NCBI RefSeq assembly: GCF_016863135.1
Contig: NZ_BOOH01000059.1
Coordinates: forward strand, 1-42,853
Source of the DNA: Planobispora longispora
Lineage (GTDB): Bacteria > Actinomycetota > Actinomycetes > Streptosporangiales > Streptosporangiaceae
DNA length: 42,853 nucleotides
Direction of reading: 5' to 3'
Position 1 is the first letter of the stretch. The number at the start of each line of letters is the position of its first letter. The notes below the pieces were generated by a model. It did not search any database, had not been told where the DNA came from, and saw nothing but the letters and a program-made list of their open reading frames with translations. The translations under genes and the position numbers were made by a program. Of this stretch, positions 15,052 to 22,855 are shown piece after piece.

Positions 15052-16236
15052 TCACCCGCGGACGAGGCCCAGCGGGTAGTCCTCGAGGGCGATGGAGTCG
15101 GCGACCTTGGTGGTCATCCGGTTGATGATCCCCTTGCCCGACAGGTGGGAGAGCATCCGGAAGCTCAGGTCGCGCATCCGGATCTGGGAGCGCTTCCGCG
15201 GCACCAGGAACCTGTCGGCTCCCTCGGCCTGCTTCTGGCAGGCGGCGGCGTAGGGCCGCATCCGCCGCTCGTAGCGGGCGAAGGCGGTCCGGTGATCGCC
15301 GCGGGCCGCGGCCAGCTCGCCGGCCAGGACGTAGGCGCCGACGACGGCCAGGCCGGTGCCCATGCCGCCGGGGCCGGGACCGTGGGCGGCGTCGCCGAGC
15401 AGCACGACCCGGCCGGCGGAGTAGCGCTCCAGGCGGAGCTGGGCGGCGGAGTCGAAGAAGAAGTCGGGGGCCCGCTCCATAGCCTCCAGCAGCTCGGGGA
15501 CGTGCCAGCCCTCTCCGGCGAAGACGCCGGAGAGCAGGCGGCGCTGCGCGGCGGGGTCGCGGTGGTCGACGTCGAGGACCGGGGAGGCGAAGTCGAGGGT
15601 GCCCACGGTCCGGTCGCCGTAGTCGTAGACGCCCGCGCACTTGCCGGGGACGCTGAACATCAGCCCGCGGCCGCGCAGGCCGGGGCGGGCCGGGACGGAG
15701 AAGCTCGCGCCGTACAGCCCCAGGTGGCGCAGCTCGCCCGCGCCGTCCGGGCCGAACGCCAGCCCGCGCACGGCGGAGCGGATGCCGTCGGCGCCGACGA
15801 CCAGGTCGAAGCCGCGGGAGGCGCCGCGCTCGAAGGTCACCCGTACCCTCTCGGAGGTCTGGGCCAGGGAGGTGATCGAGTCGTCGAAGACGTACTCGAC
15901 GTCGTCCCGGGTCGCCTCGTAGAGGATGCGGCTCAGGTCGCCGCGGAAGATCTCGAGCTCGCCGCTCATGAACGCGGCGGACATGTGCGCCCGGGGTCTC
16001 CCGGCGGCGTCGACGAAGGTGACCCCGTCGATGCGGGTCCGCCGGCGGCGGATCTCCTCCAGCAGTCCCATCCGCTCCAGCACGCCCAGGTGGGCGCGGC
16101 CCCGGAAGTCGACGGCCTGGCCGCCCGGACGGAGGGCGGGGGCCCGCTCGACCACGGTGACGCGGCAGCCGGTACGGCACAGCCAGCGGGCCAGGGCGGG
16201 ACCGGCGATGCCGCCGCCGGAGATGAGCGCGTCCAT
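15052..16236 (-). CDS. FAD-dependent monooxygenase (PHBH/UbiH class)
   Basis: A 394-residue class A flavin monooxygenase. It has the N-terminal dinucleotide motif ALISGGGIAGPALARWLC with RVTVVERA, the DG motif (VVGADGIRSAVRGLAFG) and the second FAD motif VVLLGDAAHGPGPGGMGTGLAVVGA. These enzymes hydroxylate aromatic or polyketide compounds, or inactivate antibiotics such as tetracycline or rifampicin; the substrate cannot be told from sequence. ATG 16236 is chosen over the upstream in-frame start because of GAGGGAG about six bases before it and the FAD motif beginning there. It is divergent from the GntR-TetR regulator, with a 26-bp palindrome 22 bp upstream. Confidence 0.9.
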   Translation of the reverse strand: MDALISGGGIAGPALARWLCRTGCRVTVVERAPALRPGGQAVDFRGRAHLGVLERMGLLEEIRRRRTRIDGVTFVDAAGRPRAHMSAAFMSGELEIFRGDLSRILYEATRDDVEYVFDDSITSLAQTSERVRVTFERGASRGFDLVVGADGIRSAVRGLAFGPDGAGELRHLGLYGASFSVPARPGLRGRGLMFSVPGKCAGVYDYGDRTVGTLDFASPVLDVDHRDPAAQRRLLSGVFAGEGWHVPELLEAMERAPDFFFDSAAQLRLERYSAGRVVLLGDAAHGPGPGGMGTGLAVVGAYVLAGELAAARGDHRTAFARYERRMRPYAAACQKQAEGADRFLVPRKRSQIRMRDLSFRMLSHLSGKGIINRMTTKVADSIALEDYPLGLVRG

Positions 16237-16257
16237 CGCGACTCCCTCGATACGACT

Positions 16258-16283
16258 GTACGGTGTACTGATGTACAGAGTAC
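16258..16283. promoter_or_regulatory. 26-bp TetR-like palindrome upstream of the monooxygenase
   Basis: GTAC-GG-TGTAC at 16258-16268 mirrors GTACA-GA-GTAC at 16273-16283 around a TGAT centre; 9 of 11 positions match. Its size and form suit a TetR operator, and it sits just upstream of the monooxygenase SD. Confidence 0.65.
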
Positions 16284-16314
16284 GCACTGAAGACCCGCAG
16301 ATGAATAGGGATAT

Positions 16315-16353
16315 TTGAATTGGTTGACTAGTGCACTGCTATAGTGCACTAGT
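16315..16353 (+). promoter_or_regulatory. Promoter and perfect 27-bp palindrome before the GntR-TetR gene
   Basis: ACTAGTGCACT (16327-16337) and AGTGCACTAGT (16343-16353) form a perfect 11-5-11 inverted repeat ending at the base before the GTG start. A -10 TATAGT (16340-16345) lies inside it with TTGAAT (16315-16320) as a possible -35, and transcription would begin near the GTG, so the mRNA is probably leaderless. Bound repressor would cover both -10 and start. The GTGCAC core fits GntR-type sites. Confidence 0.7.
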
Positions 16354-17304
16354 GTGACCCCGCCCTACCTGCGCATCGTGGCCGACATCCGGCGCCGGAT
16401 CGACTCCGGGGAGCTGCGGCCCGGCGACCGCGTGCCCTCCACCCGGCAGATCACCCAGCGGTGGGGGGTGGCGATGGCCACCGCCAGCAAGGTCCTGGCC
16501 GAGCTGCGCCGCCGGGAACTGGTGCGGGCCGTGCCCGGCGTCGGCACCGTGGTGGCCGCCCCGGCGGTCCCTTCCGTTCCCGTTCCCGCTCCCACCGCCC
16601 GCCGGGACCGGTCCGGCGGGCCCGTGACGGCGCGGAACGGCGGGGACGAGGACGAACGGGAGGGTGTCGTCCGCGCCGCCGTGCGGATCGCCGACGCCGA
16701 GGGGATCGCGGCGCTGTCGATGCGCCGCCTCGCCACCGAACTCGGTGTCGCCACCATGTCGCTCTACCGGCACGTGCGTGACAAGGACGAGCTGGTCCTG
16801 CTCATGACCGACCTGGCCTACGGCGAGGACGAACTGCCCGACCCGCCGCCCCCGGGCTGGCGCGCCCAGCTGGAGTTCCTCGCCCGCCTGCAGTGGGAGC
16901 TCTACCGCCGCCACCCCTGGCTGGCGCAGGTCGCCTCCTTCACCCGCCCGATGTTGGTGCCCAACGCGATGGCCCACACCGAGTGGGCGATGCGCGCGGT
17001 CTCCGGGCTCGGCCTCGACGCGAACACGACGCTGCACATCGGCACCGTCCTGACCGCCTACGTCCGGGGCATCGCCGTCAATCTGGAACCCGAGGCCGAG
17101 GCCCGGCAGGACACGGGCGTCGACGAGGACGAGTGGATCAGGACACAGGAACCGTCCTTCGCGGAGGTGTTCGCCTCCGGCCGGTTCCCCGTGCTGGCCC
17201 ACGCCTTCACCCAGCCCGGCCTCGACTTCGACCTGGACACGCTCTTCTCGTTCGGGCTGCGCGGCCTCCTCGACGGCCTGGCCGTACTGATCGGGCGGAC
17301 CTGA
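16354..17304 (+). CDS. GntR-TetR double-HTH transcriptional regulator
   Basis: This 316-residue protein carries two different DNA-binding domains. Residues 1-70 form a GntR winged helix (YLRIVADIRRRIDSGELRPG, RVPSTRQITQRWGVAMATAS, wing ELVRAVPGVGTVVAA). After a Pro/Arg linker (about 70-105), residues 106-155 form a TetR HTH (AVRIADAEGIAALSMRRLAT, ELGVATMSLYRHVRDKDEL). The remainder is a TetR C-terminal ligand domain (GWRAQLEFLARLQWELYRRHPW). Only the TetR part could dimerise and bind ligand, as the usual GntR effector domain is missing. It faces the FAD monooxygenase, and the gap carries one TetR-like and one GntR-like palindrome. GTG 16354 is supported by a -10 hexamer at leaderless distance. 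Confidence 0.9.
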   Translation: MTPPYLRIVADIRRRIDSGELRPGDRVPSTRQITQRWGVAMATASKVLAELRRRELVRAVPGVGTVVAAPAVPSVPVPAPTARRDRSGGPVTARNGGDEDEREGVVRAAVRIADAEGIAALSMRRLATELGVATMSLYRHVRDKDELVLLMTDLAYGEDELPDPPPPGWRAQLEFLARLQWELYRRHPWLAQVASFTRPMLVPNAMAHTEWAMRAVSGLGLDANTTLHIGTVLTAYVRGIAVNLEPEAEARQDTGVDEDEWIRTQEPSFAEVFASGRFPVLAHAFTQPGLDFDLDTLFSFGLRGLLDGLAVLIGRT

Positions 17305-17331
17305 CCGCGCGCCGCTCCCGGCCGGTTCACG

Positions 17332-17361
17332 TTGCCTGATCACGTCGGGCACCGGTACGCT
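17332..17361 (+). promoter_or_regulatory. Promoter of the Trp leader / anthranilate synthase operon
   Basis: TTGCCT (17332-17337) and TACGCT (17356-17361) with an 18-base spacer are the best promoter match here. Transcription would start at about 17368, which makes the leader peptide ATG at 17369 leaderless. Confidence 0.55.
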
Positions 17362-17368
17362 GACGCAC

Positions 17369-17410
17369 ATGCGATCCTCCGATACCCTTCAGTGGTGGCG
17401 CCGCTTCTAG
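17369..17410 (+). CDS. trpL: Tryptophan operon leader peptide
   Basis: A 13-codon ORF encodes MRSSDTLQWWRRF, with two consecutive Trp codons (17393-17398), followed by TAG. It is too short for standard ORF calling. It precedes a pair of mutually exclusive hairpins and a terminator upstream of the fused anthranilate synthase gene, so it is the Trp-sensing leader of a ribosome-mediated attenuator. When charged tRNA-Trp is scarce, the ribosome stalls on the two Trp codons, blocks the first hairpin and frees the antiterminator. The ATG probably sits at the 5' end of the mRNA. The peptide itself needs no function. Confidence 0.9.
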   Translation: MRSSDTLQWWRRF

Positions 17411-17468
17411 GCGGCGCGGGTTTCGCATACGCGATCAGACGGACGGCCGCCCCGGGAGGCGGCCTTTT
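17398..17468 (+). promoter_or_regulatory. Trp transcription attenuator (leader, antiterminator, terminator)
   Basis: Hairpin 1:2 pairs GCGCCGC (17398-17404) with GCGGCGC (17411-17417). The antiterminator 2:3 would pair GGCGGC (17410-17415) with GCCGCC (17446-17451). The terminator 3:4 pairs GGCCGCC (17445-17451) with GGCGGCC (17458-17464), followed by TTTT. Segments 2 and 3 are each shared by two alternative stems, the defining logic of attenuation. The Trp codons directly precede segment 1. Confidence 0.85.
17445..17468 (+). terminator. Attenuator terminator hairpin
   Basis: A perfect 7-bp GC stem with a 6-base loop and TTTT at 17465-17468, 50 bases upstream of the anthranilate synthase start. 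Confidence 0.85.
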
Positions 17469-17518
17469 CTGCGTCCGCCCCCCTGGGCGTCAGGGAATCG
17501 ACAAGGGGCGAGACAGCA

Positions 17519-19675
17519 GTGGAGACGAGCGGATATACCACCGCCGGTGGCATCGGGGTCGAGGTCGCCACGGCCGATGTGCCGGAGACCATCCTCGACG
17601 ACGTCGTCAGCGCGCTGGGCGAGCGGCGCGGCGGGGTCCTCTCCTCCGGGATGGAATATCCCGGCCGCTACAGCCGATGGCATCTCGCCTACGTCGACCC
17701 CTGCCTGGAGATCGTGGCCCGGGGGCGCCGGATCTCCGCCCGCGCGCTGAACGCCCGGGGCCGGGTCGTGCTGCCCGCCGTCGCCTCCTGCCTGCTCGCC
17801 GCCGGCGAGCCCACCGGGGAGCCGACGGCCGACCACGTCGAGGTGCACGTCGCCGAGTCCGGCGAGATCCTCCCCGAGGAGATGCGCAGCCGCCGCCCCA
17901 CGGTCTTCACCGCGATCCGCGAGGTGATCGCCGCGTTCAAGGGCGTCGACGACCACCTGGGCCTGTACGGCTCCTTCGGCTACGACCTGGCCTTCCAGTT
18001 CGAGCCGATCCGGCAGGTGCTGACCCGGCCCGGCGACCAGCGCGACCTGGTGCTGCACCTGCCCGACCGGATCATGGTGATCGACCGCAAGCGGGAGACC
18101 AGCAAGGAGTACCGCTACGAGTTCACCGTGGGCGGCGCCTCCACGCACGGCCTGCCCCGCGAGGGCGAGAGCGTCCCGCTGCCCGCGGCCCCCGCCGAGA
18201 TCCCGGCCGACCCGGTCAGGGGCGCCTACGCCAAGGTCGTGGCCGCGGCCAAGGAGAAGTTCGTCCGCGGCGACCTGTTCGAGGTCGTCCCCGGCCAGGT
18301 CTTCCACGCCGCCTGCACCGACCCGGCCGCCTTCTACCGGGGCCTGCGCAAGGCCAATCCGGCGCCCTACGAGTTCCTGTTCAACCTCGGCGAGGGCGAG
18401 CACCTGGTCGGCGCCTCCCCGGAGATGTACGTCCGGGTCAGCGGCGACCGGGTCGAGACCTGCCCGATCTCGGGCACCATCGCCCGCGGCGGCAACCCCG
18501 TCGAGGACGCCGATGCGATCCGCACCCTCCTGTCCAGCGTCAAGGAGGAGTCGGAGCTGACCATGTGCACCGACGTGGACCGCAACGACAAGTCCCGCAT
18601 CTGCGTGCCCGGCAGCGTCCAGGTCATCGGCCGCCGACAGATCGAGATGTACTCCCGGCTGATCCACACCGTGGACCACATCGAGGGCCGCCTGCGGCCG
18701 GAGTTCGACGCGCTGGACGCCTTCCTCACCCACATGTGGGCCGTCACGGTCACCGGGGCGCCCAAGAGCTGGGCGATGCAGTTCATCGAGGACCACGAGG
18801 CCACCACCCGCCGCTGGTACGGCGGCGCGGTCGGCTACATCGGCTTCGACGGCTCGATGAACACCGGCCTGACCCTGCGCACCGCGCAGATCAGGAACGG
18901 CGTCGCCACCGTGCGGGCCGGAGCCACGCTGCTGTTCGACTCCGACCCCGACGCCGAGGAGCGCGAGACCGAGCTCAAGGCCAGCGCCCTGCTCGGCGCG
19001 CTGGCCGCGGTGGGGAGGAACGAGGCCGCGGCCGAGGAGGCGGCGGAGCCCGCGTCCCCGGGAGAGCTGCCGGGCGAGGGCATGAAGGTCCTCCTCGTCG
19101 ACCACGAGGACTCCTTCGTCAACACCCTGGCCGACTACTTCCGCCAGCAGGGCGCCGAGGTCGTCACCCTCCGGCACGGCTTCCCGATCGGGATGCTCGA
19201 CGAGATCGCGCCGTCGCTCGTGGTGCTCTCGCCCGGTCCCGGCTGGCCGTCGGACTTCGGCCTGCCCGCCCTGGTCGGCGAGCTCTACGCCCGGCGCCTG
19301 CCGGTCTTCGGCGTCTGCCTGGGCCTGCAGGGCATGGTCGAGCAGGCGGGCGGCGCGCTGGAGCTGCTGTCCTACCCCGAGCACGGCAAGCGCGGGCAGG
19401 TCAAGCGGATGGGCGACAGCGCGCTGCTGGAGGGGCTCCCCGACGAGTTCACCGCCGCCCGCTACCACTCGCTCCACGCCAAGCAGCCCGGGGTCGTCGG
19501 CTTCGCCTCCACCGCCCTCACCCCGGACGGCGCGGTCATGGCGATCGAGGACGTGGAACGGCGCCGCTTCGCCGTGCAGTTCCACCCCGAGTCCATCCTC
19601 ACCGCCGAGGGCGGCGCCGGAGCGAAGATCATCGCCAACGTCCTGCGGCTCTCCCGGGGCGAAACGACAGTGTGA
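17519..19675 (+). CDS. trpE(G): Fused anthranilate synthase TrpE-TrpG
   Basis: A 718-residue protein joining both subunits of anthranilate synthase, which converts chorismate and glutamine to anthranilate, the first step of tryptophan synthesis. The TrpE part (residues 1 to about 505) has CPISGTIARGG, LTMCTDVDRNDKSRIC, VTVTGAPKSWAMQFIEDHE and WYGGAVGYIGFDGSMNTGLT. The TrpG part begins near M522 (KVLLVDHEDSFVNTLADYF) with triad Cys600 (GVCLGLQG), His689 and Glu691 (FHPES). The TVTGAPKxWAMQFIE form matches the monofunctional fused enzymes of rhizobia and actinomycetes more than PhzE. GTG start with upstream AAGGGG. No other trp gene is nearby. Control is by the attenuator. Confidence 0.93.
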   Translation: METSGYTTAGGIGVEVATADVPETILDDVVSALGERRGGVLSSGMEYPGRYSRWHLAYVDPCLEIVARGRRISARALNARGRVVLPAVASCLLAAGEPTGEPTADHVEVHVAESGEILPEEMRSRRPTVFTAIREVIAAFKGVDDHLGLYGSFGYDLAFQFEPIRQVLTRPGDQRDLVLHLPDRIMVIDRKRETSKEYRYEFTVGGASTHGLPREGESVPLPAAPAEIPADPVRGAYAKVVAAAKEKFVRGDLFEVVPGQVFHAACTDPAAFYRGLRKANPAPYEFLFNLGEGEHLVGASPEMYVRVSGDRVETCPISGTIARGGNPVEDADAIRTLLSSVKEESELTMCTDVDRNDKSRICVPGSVQVIGRRQIEMYSRLIHTVDHIEGRLRPEFDALDAFLTHMWAVTVTGAPKSWAMQFIEDHEATTRRWYGGAVGYIGFDGSMNTGLTLRTAQIRNGVATVRAGATLLFDSDPDAEERETELKASALLGALAAVGRNEAAAEEAAEPASPGELPGEGMKVLLVDHEDSFVNTLADYFRQQGAEVVTLRHGFPIGMLDEIAPSLVVLSPGPGWPSDFGLPALVGELYARRLPVFGVCLGLQGMVEQAGGALELLSYPEHGKRGQVKRMGDSALLEGLPDEFTAARYHSLHAKQPGVVGFASTALTPDGAVMAIEDVERRRFAVQFHPESILTAEGGAGAKIIANVLRLSRGETTV

Positions 19676-19713
19676 TCACGTTCCGTAGCCGTAGAGTGCT
19701 CCTGCCGTGAGAT

Positions 19714-19745
19714 CGCGGGCGGGCCGGTTCGCCGGCCCGCCCGCG
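19714..19745. terminator. Hairpin after the anthranilate synthase gene
   Basis: A perfect 14-bp GC stem (19714-19727 with 19732-19745) closes a TTCG tetraloop. No T run follows. It lies 38 bases after the stop and before the amidohydrolase SD, so it probably ends the Trp transcript. Confidence 0.75.
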
Positions 19746-19774
19746 GTCGTGTGAGACGTGTGAGAGGAGCCCCG

Positions 19775-20959
19775 ATGCGACCGGACGACACTCTGTCCGC
19801 CGGCCTCCCGGAGCAGCTGCCCGATCCCGTCCGGGAGGCCCTGCTGGCGCCGCTGGTGGACCACCACTGCCACGGCGTGCGCCGTGACGACCTGGTGCGG
19901 GCCCAGTTCGAGCCGCTGATCAGCGAGTCGGGCGCTCCCGCCCCGCCCGGGACCACCCATTTCGACACCCCTCTCGGCATGGCGATCCGCCGCTGGTGCG
20001 CCCCGGTCCTCGACCTGGCCCCGCACGCGCCCGCCGCGGTCTACCTGGCCCGCCGCTCCGAGCTGGGGCCGGCGGAGGTCAACCGGCGGCTGCTGGGCGC
20101 GGCCGGGGTCGCGGCCTTCCTGGTGGACGCGGGGGCGGACGCCGGGCGCGGCGGGGCCGAGCTGCTCTCGGCCGCCGAGCTGGGCAGGCTGGGCGGGACG
20201 GCGGCCGACGAGATCGCCCGGATCGAGCAGATCGAGGAGGACGTGGCCGGGGCCGCCTCCTCCGGGGTCTCCTACATCGCGGACCTGGAGACCGAGCTCG
20301 CCGCCCGGGCCGCCCGGGCCGCCGGCCTCGCCTCGGTCGTCGCCCACCGGTGCGGCCTGGACCTCGACCCGGCCCGGCCGAGCCGGGGCTCGGTGATCGC
20401 GGCGGCCAACCGGCGGCTGGCCGATCCCAAGGAACTCCTCACCGACCCGGTGCTCCTGCGCCACCTGCTCTGGACGGCCGTGGACGCGGCCCGGGAGCGG
20501 AGCCTGCCGCTGCGGTTCCACACCGGCCAGGGCGGGCCCGTCGGCGACCCGCACCGCGCCGACCCGGCGCTGCTGGCGGGCTTCGTCCGGGCGCTCCAGC
20601 CGATCGGCGTGCCGGTCGTGCTGCTGGGCTGCTACCCGTTCCACCGCCAGGCGGCCCGCCTCGCCGCCGTCTTCCCGCACGTCTACGTGGACGCCGGTCC
20701 CGCGCTCCCGGTCACCGCGGCCGGGTCGGCCGCCGTCATGGCGGAGCTGCTGGAGCTCGTCCCCTTCCACAAGCAGCTGTTCGGCTCCGGCGCCCGCGGG
20801 GTCGCCGAGACCTGTCACCTGGGCGCGCTCTACCACCGGCGCGCCCTGGCCGGGGTCCTCGCGGAGCGGCTGGCCGCCGGAGAGTGGAACGCCTCCGACG
20901 CGGCGCGGGTGGCCCACATGATCGGGTCCGGCAACGCCCGGCGCCTCTACCGGCTGTGA
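19775..20959 (+). CDS. Amidohydrolase family protein (amidohydro_2)
   Basis: A 394-residue TIM-barrel metal-dependent hydrolase. The N-terminal metal site is LVDHHCHGV (HxH type); further conserved pieces are LRFHTGQGGPVGDPHRADPALL (barrel His), VLLGCYPFHRQAARLA and FGSGARGVAETCHLGALYHRRAL, which replaces the usual GTDxP end. The layout resembles the FluG N-terminal/nodulin-like amidohydrolase branch. Reaction unknown; decarboxylation or amide hydrolysis are possible. ATG 19775 is supported by AGAGGAG; an upstream in-frame start at 19751 lacks this. The spacing after the Trp terminator suggests a separate transcription unit. Confidence 0.82.
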   Translation: MRPDDTLSAGLPEQLPDPVREALLAPLVDHHCHGVRRDDLVRAQFEPLISESGAPAPPGTTHFDTPLGMAIRRWCAPVLDLAPHAPAAVYLARRSELGPAEVNRRLLGAAGVAAFLVDAGADAGRGGAELLSAAELGRLGGTAADEIARIEQIEEDVAGAASSGVSYIADLETELAARAARAAGLASVVAHRCGLDLDPARPSRGSVIAAANRRLADPKELLTDPVLLRHLLWTAVDAARERSLPLRFHTGQGGPVGDPHRADPALLAGFVRALQPIGVPVVLLGCYPFHRQAARLAAVFPHVYVDAGPALPVTAAGSAAVMAELLELVPFHKQLFGSGARGVAETCHLGALYHRRALAGVLAERLAAGEWNASDAARVAHMIGSGNARRLYRL

Positions 20960-20967
20960 TCGGATCT

Positions 20968-20984
20968 CCTCCTCCAGGAGGAGG
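20968..20984. repeat. SD-like palindrome between amidohydrolase and ABC genes
   Basis: CCTCCTCC-A-GGAGGAGG is a perfect 8-1-8 inverted repeat directly after the amidohydrolase stop. It may serve as a terminator stem or operator; its SD-like right half is 33 bases from the next start, too far for initiation there. Confidence 0.5.
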
Positions 20985-21004
20985 CGTGAGCTGCGGGGCG
21001 TTCG

Positions 21005-21010
21005 GATAAT
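21005..21010 (+). promoter_or_regulatory. -10 hexamer of the ABC transporter genes
   Basis: GATAAT lies seven bases before ATG 21018 with no SD between, consistent with a leaderless start. No good -35 is seen. Confidence 0.4.
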
Positions 21011-21017
21011 CCAAGTG

Positions 21018-21908
21018 ATGACTGCCATCGAGATCCGAAATCTGGCCAAGGCGTTCGGTCCGGTGAGAGCCGTCGACGATGTCTCCTTCTCCGTCGCGGC
21101 CGGCACGATCACCGGCTACCTCGGGCCGAACGGGGCGGGCAAGACCACCACGCTGCGCTGCCTGCTCGGGCTCGTCACCGCCGACGGCGGCACCGCCCTC
21201 GTCGACGGCCGGCCGTACACCGCCCTGGAGCGGCCGCTCACCGAGGTCGGCGCGGTGCTCGAAGCCACCAGCTTCCATCCCGGCCGCACCGCCCGCGACC
21301 ACCTGCGGGTGATCTGCACCGCCGCCGGGCTGCCCGCGAGCCGCGCGGACGAGGCGCTGGAACAGGTCGGGCTGGCCGACGCGGCCCGCAAGCGCGTCGG
21401 CGGCTTCTCCCTCGGCATGCGCCAGCGCCTGGCCCTGGGCACCGCGACGCTCGGCCACCCGCGCGTGCTCATCCTCGACGAGCCGGCAAACGGCCTCGAC
21501 CCCGCCGGGATCGAGTGGCTCCGCGGATTCCTGCGCAACCTCGCGCACGAGCGGGGCGTGGCCGTGCTGGTCTCCAGCCACGTGCTCGCCGAGGTCCAGC
21601 AGACCGTCGACAACGTGGTCATCATCGCCCGCGGCCGGCTCGTCCACCAGGGCTCCCTGGCCGAGCTGACCGGCAACGGCGAGCGTCCGGTCCGGGTCCA
21701 CGCCGCCGAGGCCGACCGCCTCGTGCCGGCGCTGGAGGCCAAGGGCGCCCGGGTGGAGCGGCCCGGCGACGGGGTGCTGCGGGTGTACGGCGTCGACGCC
21801 GAGGCCGTCGGCCAGACCGTGCTGGACGAGCGGGTGCTGGTCACCGAGCTGGTGCGGGAGCGCTCGGACCTGCAGGAGATCTTCATGGAACTGACCAGAG
21901 AGGCGTGA
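21018..21908 (+). CDS. ABC transporter ATP-binding protein (ABC-2 export type)
   Basis: A 296-residue ATPase of the drug/export (DrrA/CcmA-like) class. Walker A is GPNGAGKTT (about residues 36-44), the Q-loop region follows, the signature is FSLGMRQRLALG, Walker B is VLILDEPANGLDP, and the switch His is in SSHVLAEVQQ. The C-terminal ~80 residues (RPVRVHAAEADRLVPALEAKGARVE) form the usual DUF4162-like domain. It is followed three bases later by its membrane subunit, so the complex is a two-gene exporter, probably a homodimer of each. Substrate unknown: antibiotic, lipid or peptide. Confidence 0.93.
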   Translation: MTAIEIRNLAKAFGPVRAVDDVSFSVAAGTITGYLGPNGAGKTTTLRCLLGLVTADGGTALVDGRPYTALERPLTEVGAVLEATSFHPGRTARDHLRVICTAAGLPASRADEALEQVGLADAARKRVGGFSLGMRQRLALGTATLGHPRVLILDEPANGLDPAGIEWLRGFLRNLAHERGVAVLVSSHVLAEVQQTVDNVVIIARGRLVHQGSLAELTGNGERPVRVHAAEADRLVPALEAKGARVERPGDGVLRVYGVDAEAVGQTVLDERVLVTELVRERSDLQEIFMELTREA

Positions 21909-21911
21909 GCG

Positions 21912-22694
21912 GTGGCACTGGTCCGTTCCGAGCTGCAGAAGCTGTTCACCACCCGGCTGTGGTGGATCATGCTCCTCGTCATGCTCCTGTTCACCGGGAT
22001 CACCCTGGCCGTGACGATCGGGTTCGCCGGGGTGGAGGGCGGCCAGGGCGCCCCGGCCCTGCCGGGCAGGGAGACCCTGGAGTTCCAGCAGGCGGCCTGG
22101 ACCGCCGGCGCCGGATCGTCGATCTTCGTGATGGTCCTCGGCATCATCATGATGACCGGCGAGTACCGCTACCAGACGATCACCACCACCTTCCTCACCA
22201 CGCCCCGGCGCGGCCGGGTCGTGACAGCGAAGCTGATCGCCGGGCTGCTGGTGGGCGTGCTGTTCGGCCTCGCCTCCCTGCTGCTCACCGCCGCGGCGGT
22301 GATCCCGGCCGTGCTGATCGCCGGGGGTGAGGTCGCCCTGCTCGACGGCGGGATCCCCCGGATCATGCTCGGCGTGGTGGCCACCTCGGCGCTGTACGCG
22401 CTGTTCGGGATCGGCCTGGGCGCGCTGGTCCGCAACCAGATCGCGGCCATCGTCGGCGCGATCGTCTGGGTCTTCGTCATCGAGGCGCTGCTCACGGCGA
22501 TCCCCGCGCTGCAGGGAGTGGGCAAGTTCACTCCGTCCGGGGCGGCGCAGAGCCTGATCGCCGTCCAGATCGACACCGGGTTCGGCCAGGCCGACCTGCT
22601 GCCCGCCTGGGCGGGCGCCTCGGTGCTCGTGGCCTACGCCCTGGTCTTCGCCGTCGTCGCCTCGCTCACCACGGTCCGGCGCGACATCACCTGA
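21912..22694 (+). CDS. ABC-2 type permease
   Basis: A 260-residue membrane protein with six hydrophobic segments, beginning VRSELQKLFTTRLWWIMLLVMLLFTG, the standard N-terminus of ABC-2 permeases paired with the preceding ATPase. The large first extracytoplasmic loop, the central GEYRYQTITTTFLTTPRRGRV cytoplasmic coupling segment and the C-terminal TM plus RRDIT tail all fit. GTG start three bases after the ATPase stop, so translation is coupled. Confidence 0.88.
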   Translation: MALVRSELQKLFTTRLWWIMLLVMLLFTGITLAVTIGFAGVEGGQGAPALPGRETLEFQQAAWTAGAGSSIFVMVLGIIMMTGEYRYQTITTTFLTTPRRGRVVTAKLIAGLLVGVLFGLASLLLTAAAVIPAVLIAGGEVALLDGGIPRIMLGVVATSALYALFGIGLGALVRNQIAAIVGAIVWVFVIEALLTAIPALQGVGKFTPSGAAQSLIAVQIDTGFGQADLLPAWAGASVLVAYALVFAVVASLTTVRRDIT

Positions 22695-22855
22695 ACGGGC
22701 CGTACGGCGACGTCGCCGAGGTAAGGCACCTGCCGACAGATATGTCCCGGCACAGCGGAAGTGACTCTTTGCTTAGCCTTTATCACTGATGGTTGCCGGT
22801 GATCGGCGCTAGGCTTTGCTGCGGCCCCGATCCCGACACCGGAAGGTTTCCCGCC

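Noticed and set aside
17519-19675. Possibility that the fused protein is PhzE (ADIC synthase) of a phenazine cluster
   Set aside because: No other phz gene is nearby, and the Trp leader attenuator and TVTGAPKxWAMQFIE motif point to TrpE(G).
22793-22855. TTG start of thyX at 22793
   Set aside because: It would add 21 residues not found in ThyX and has no SD; GTG 22856 has GGAAGG nine bases upstream.
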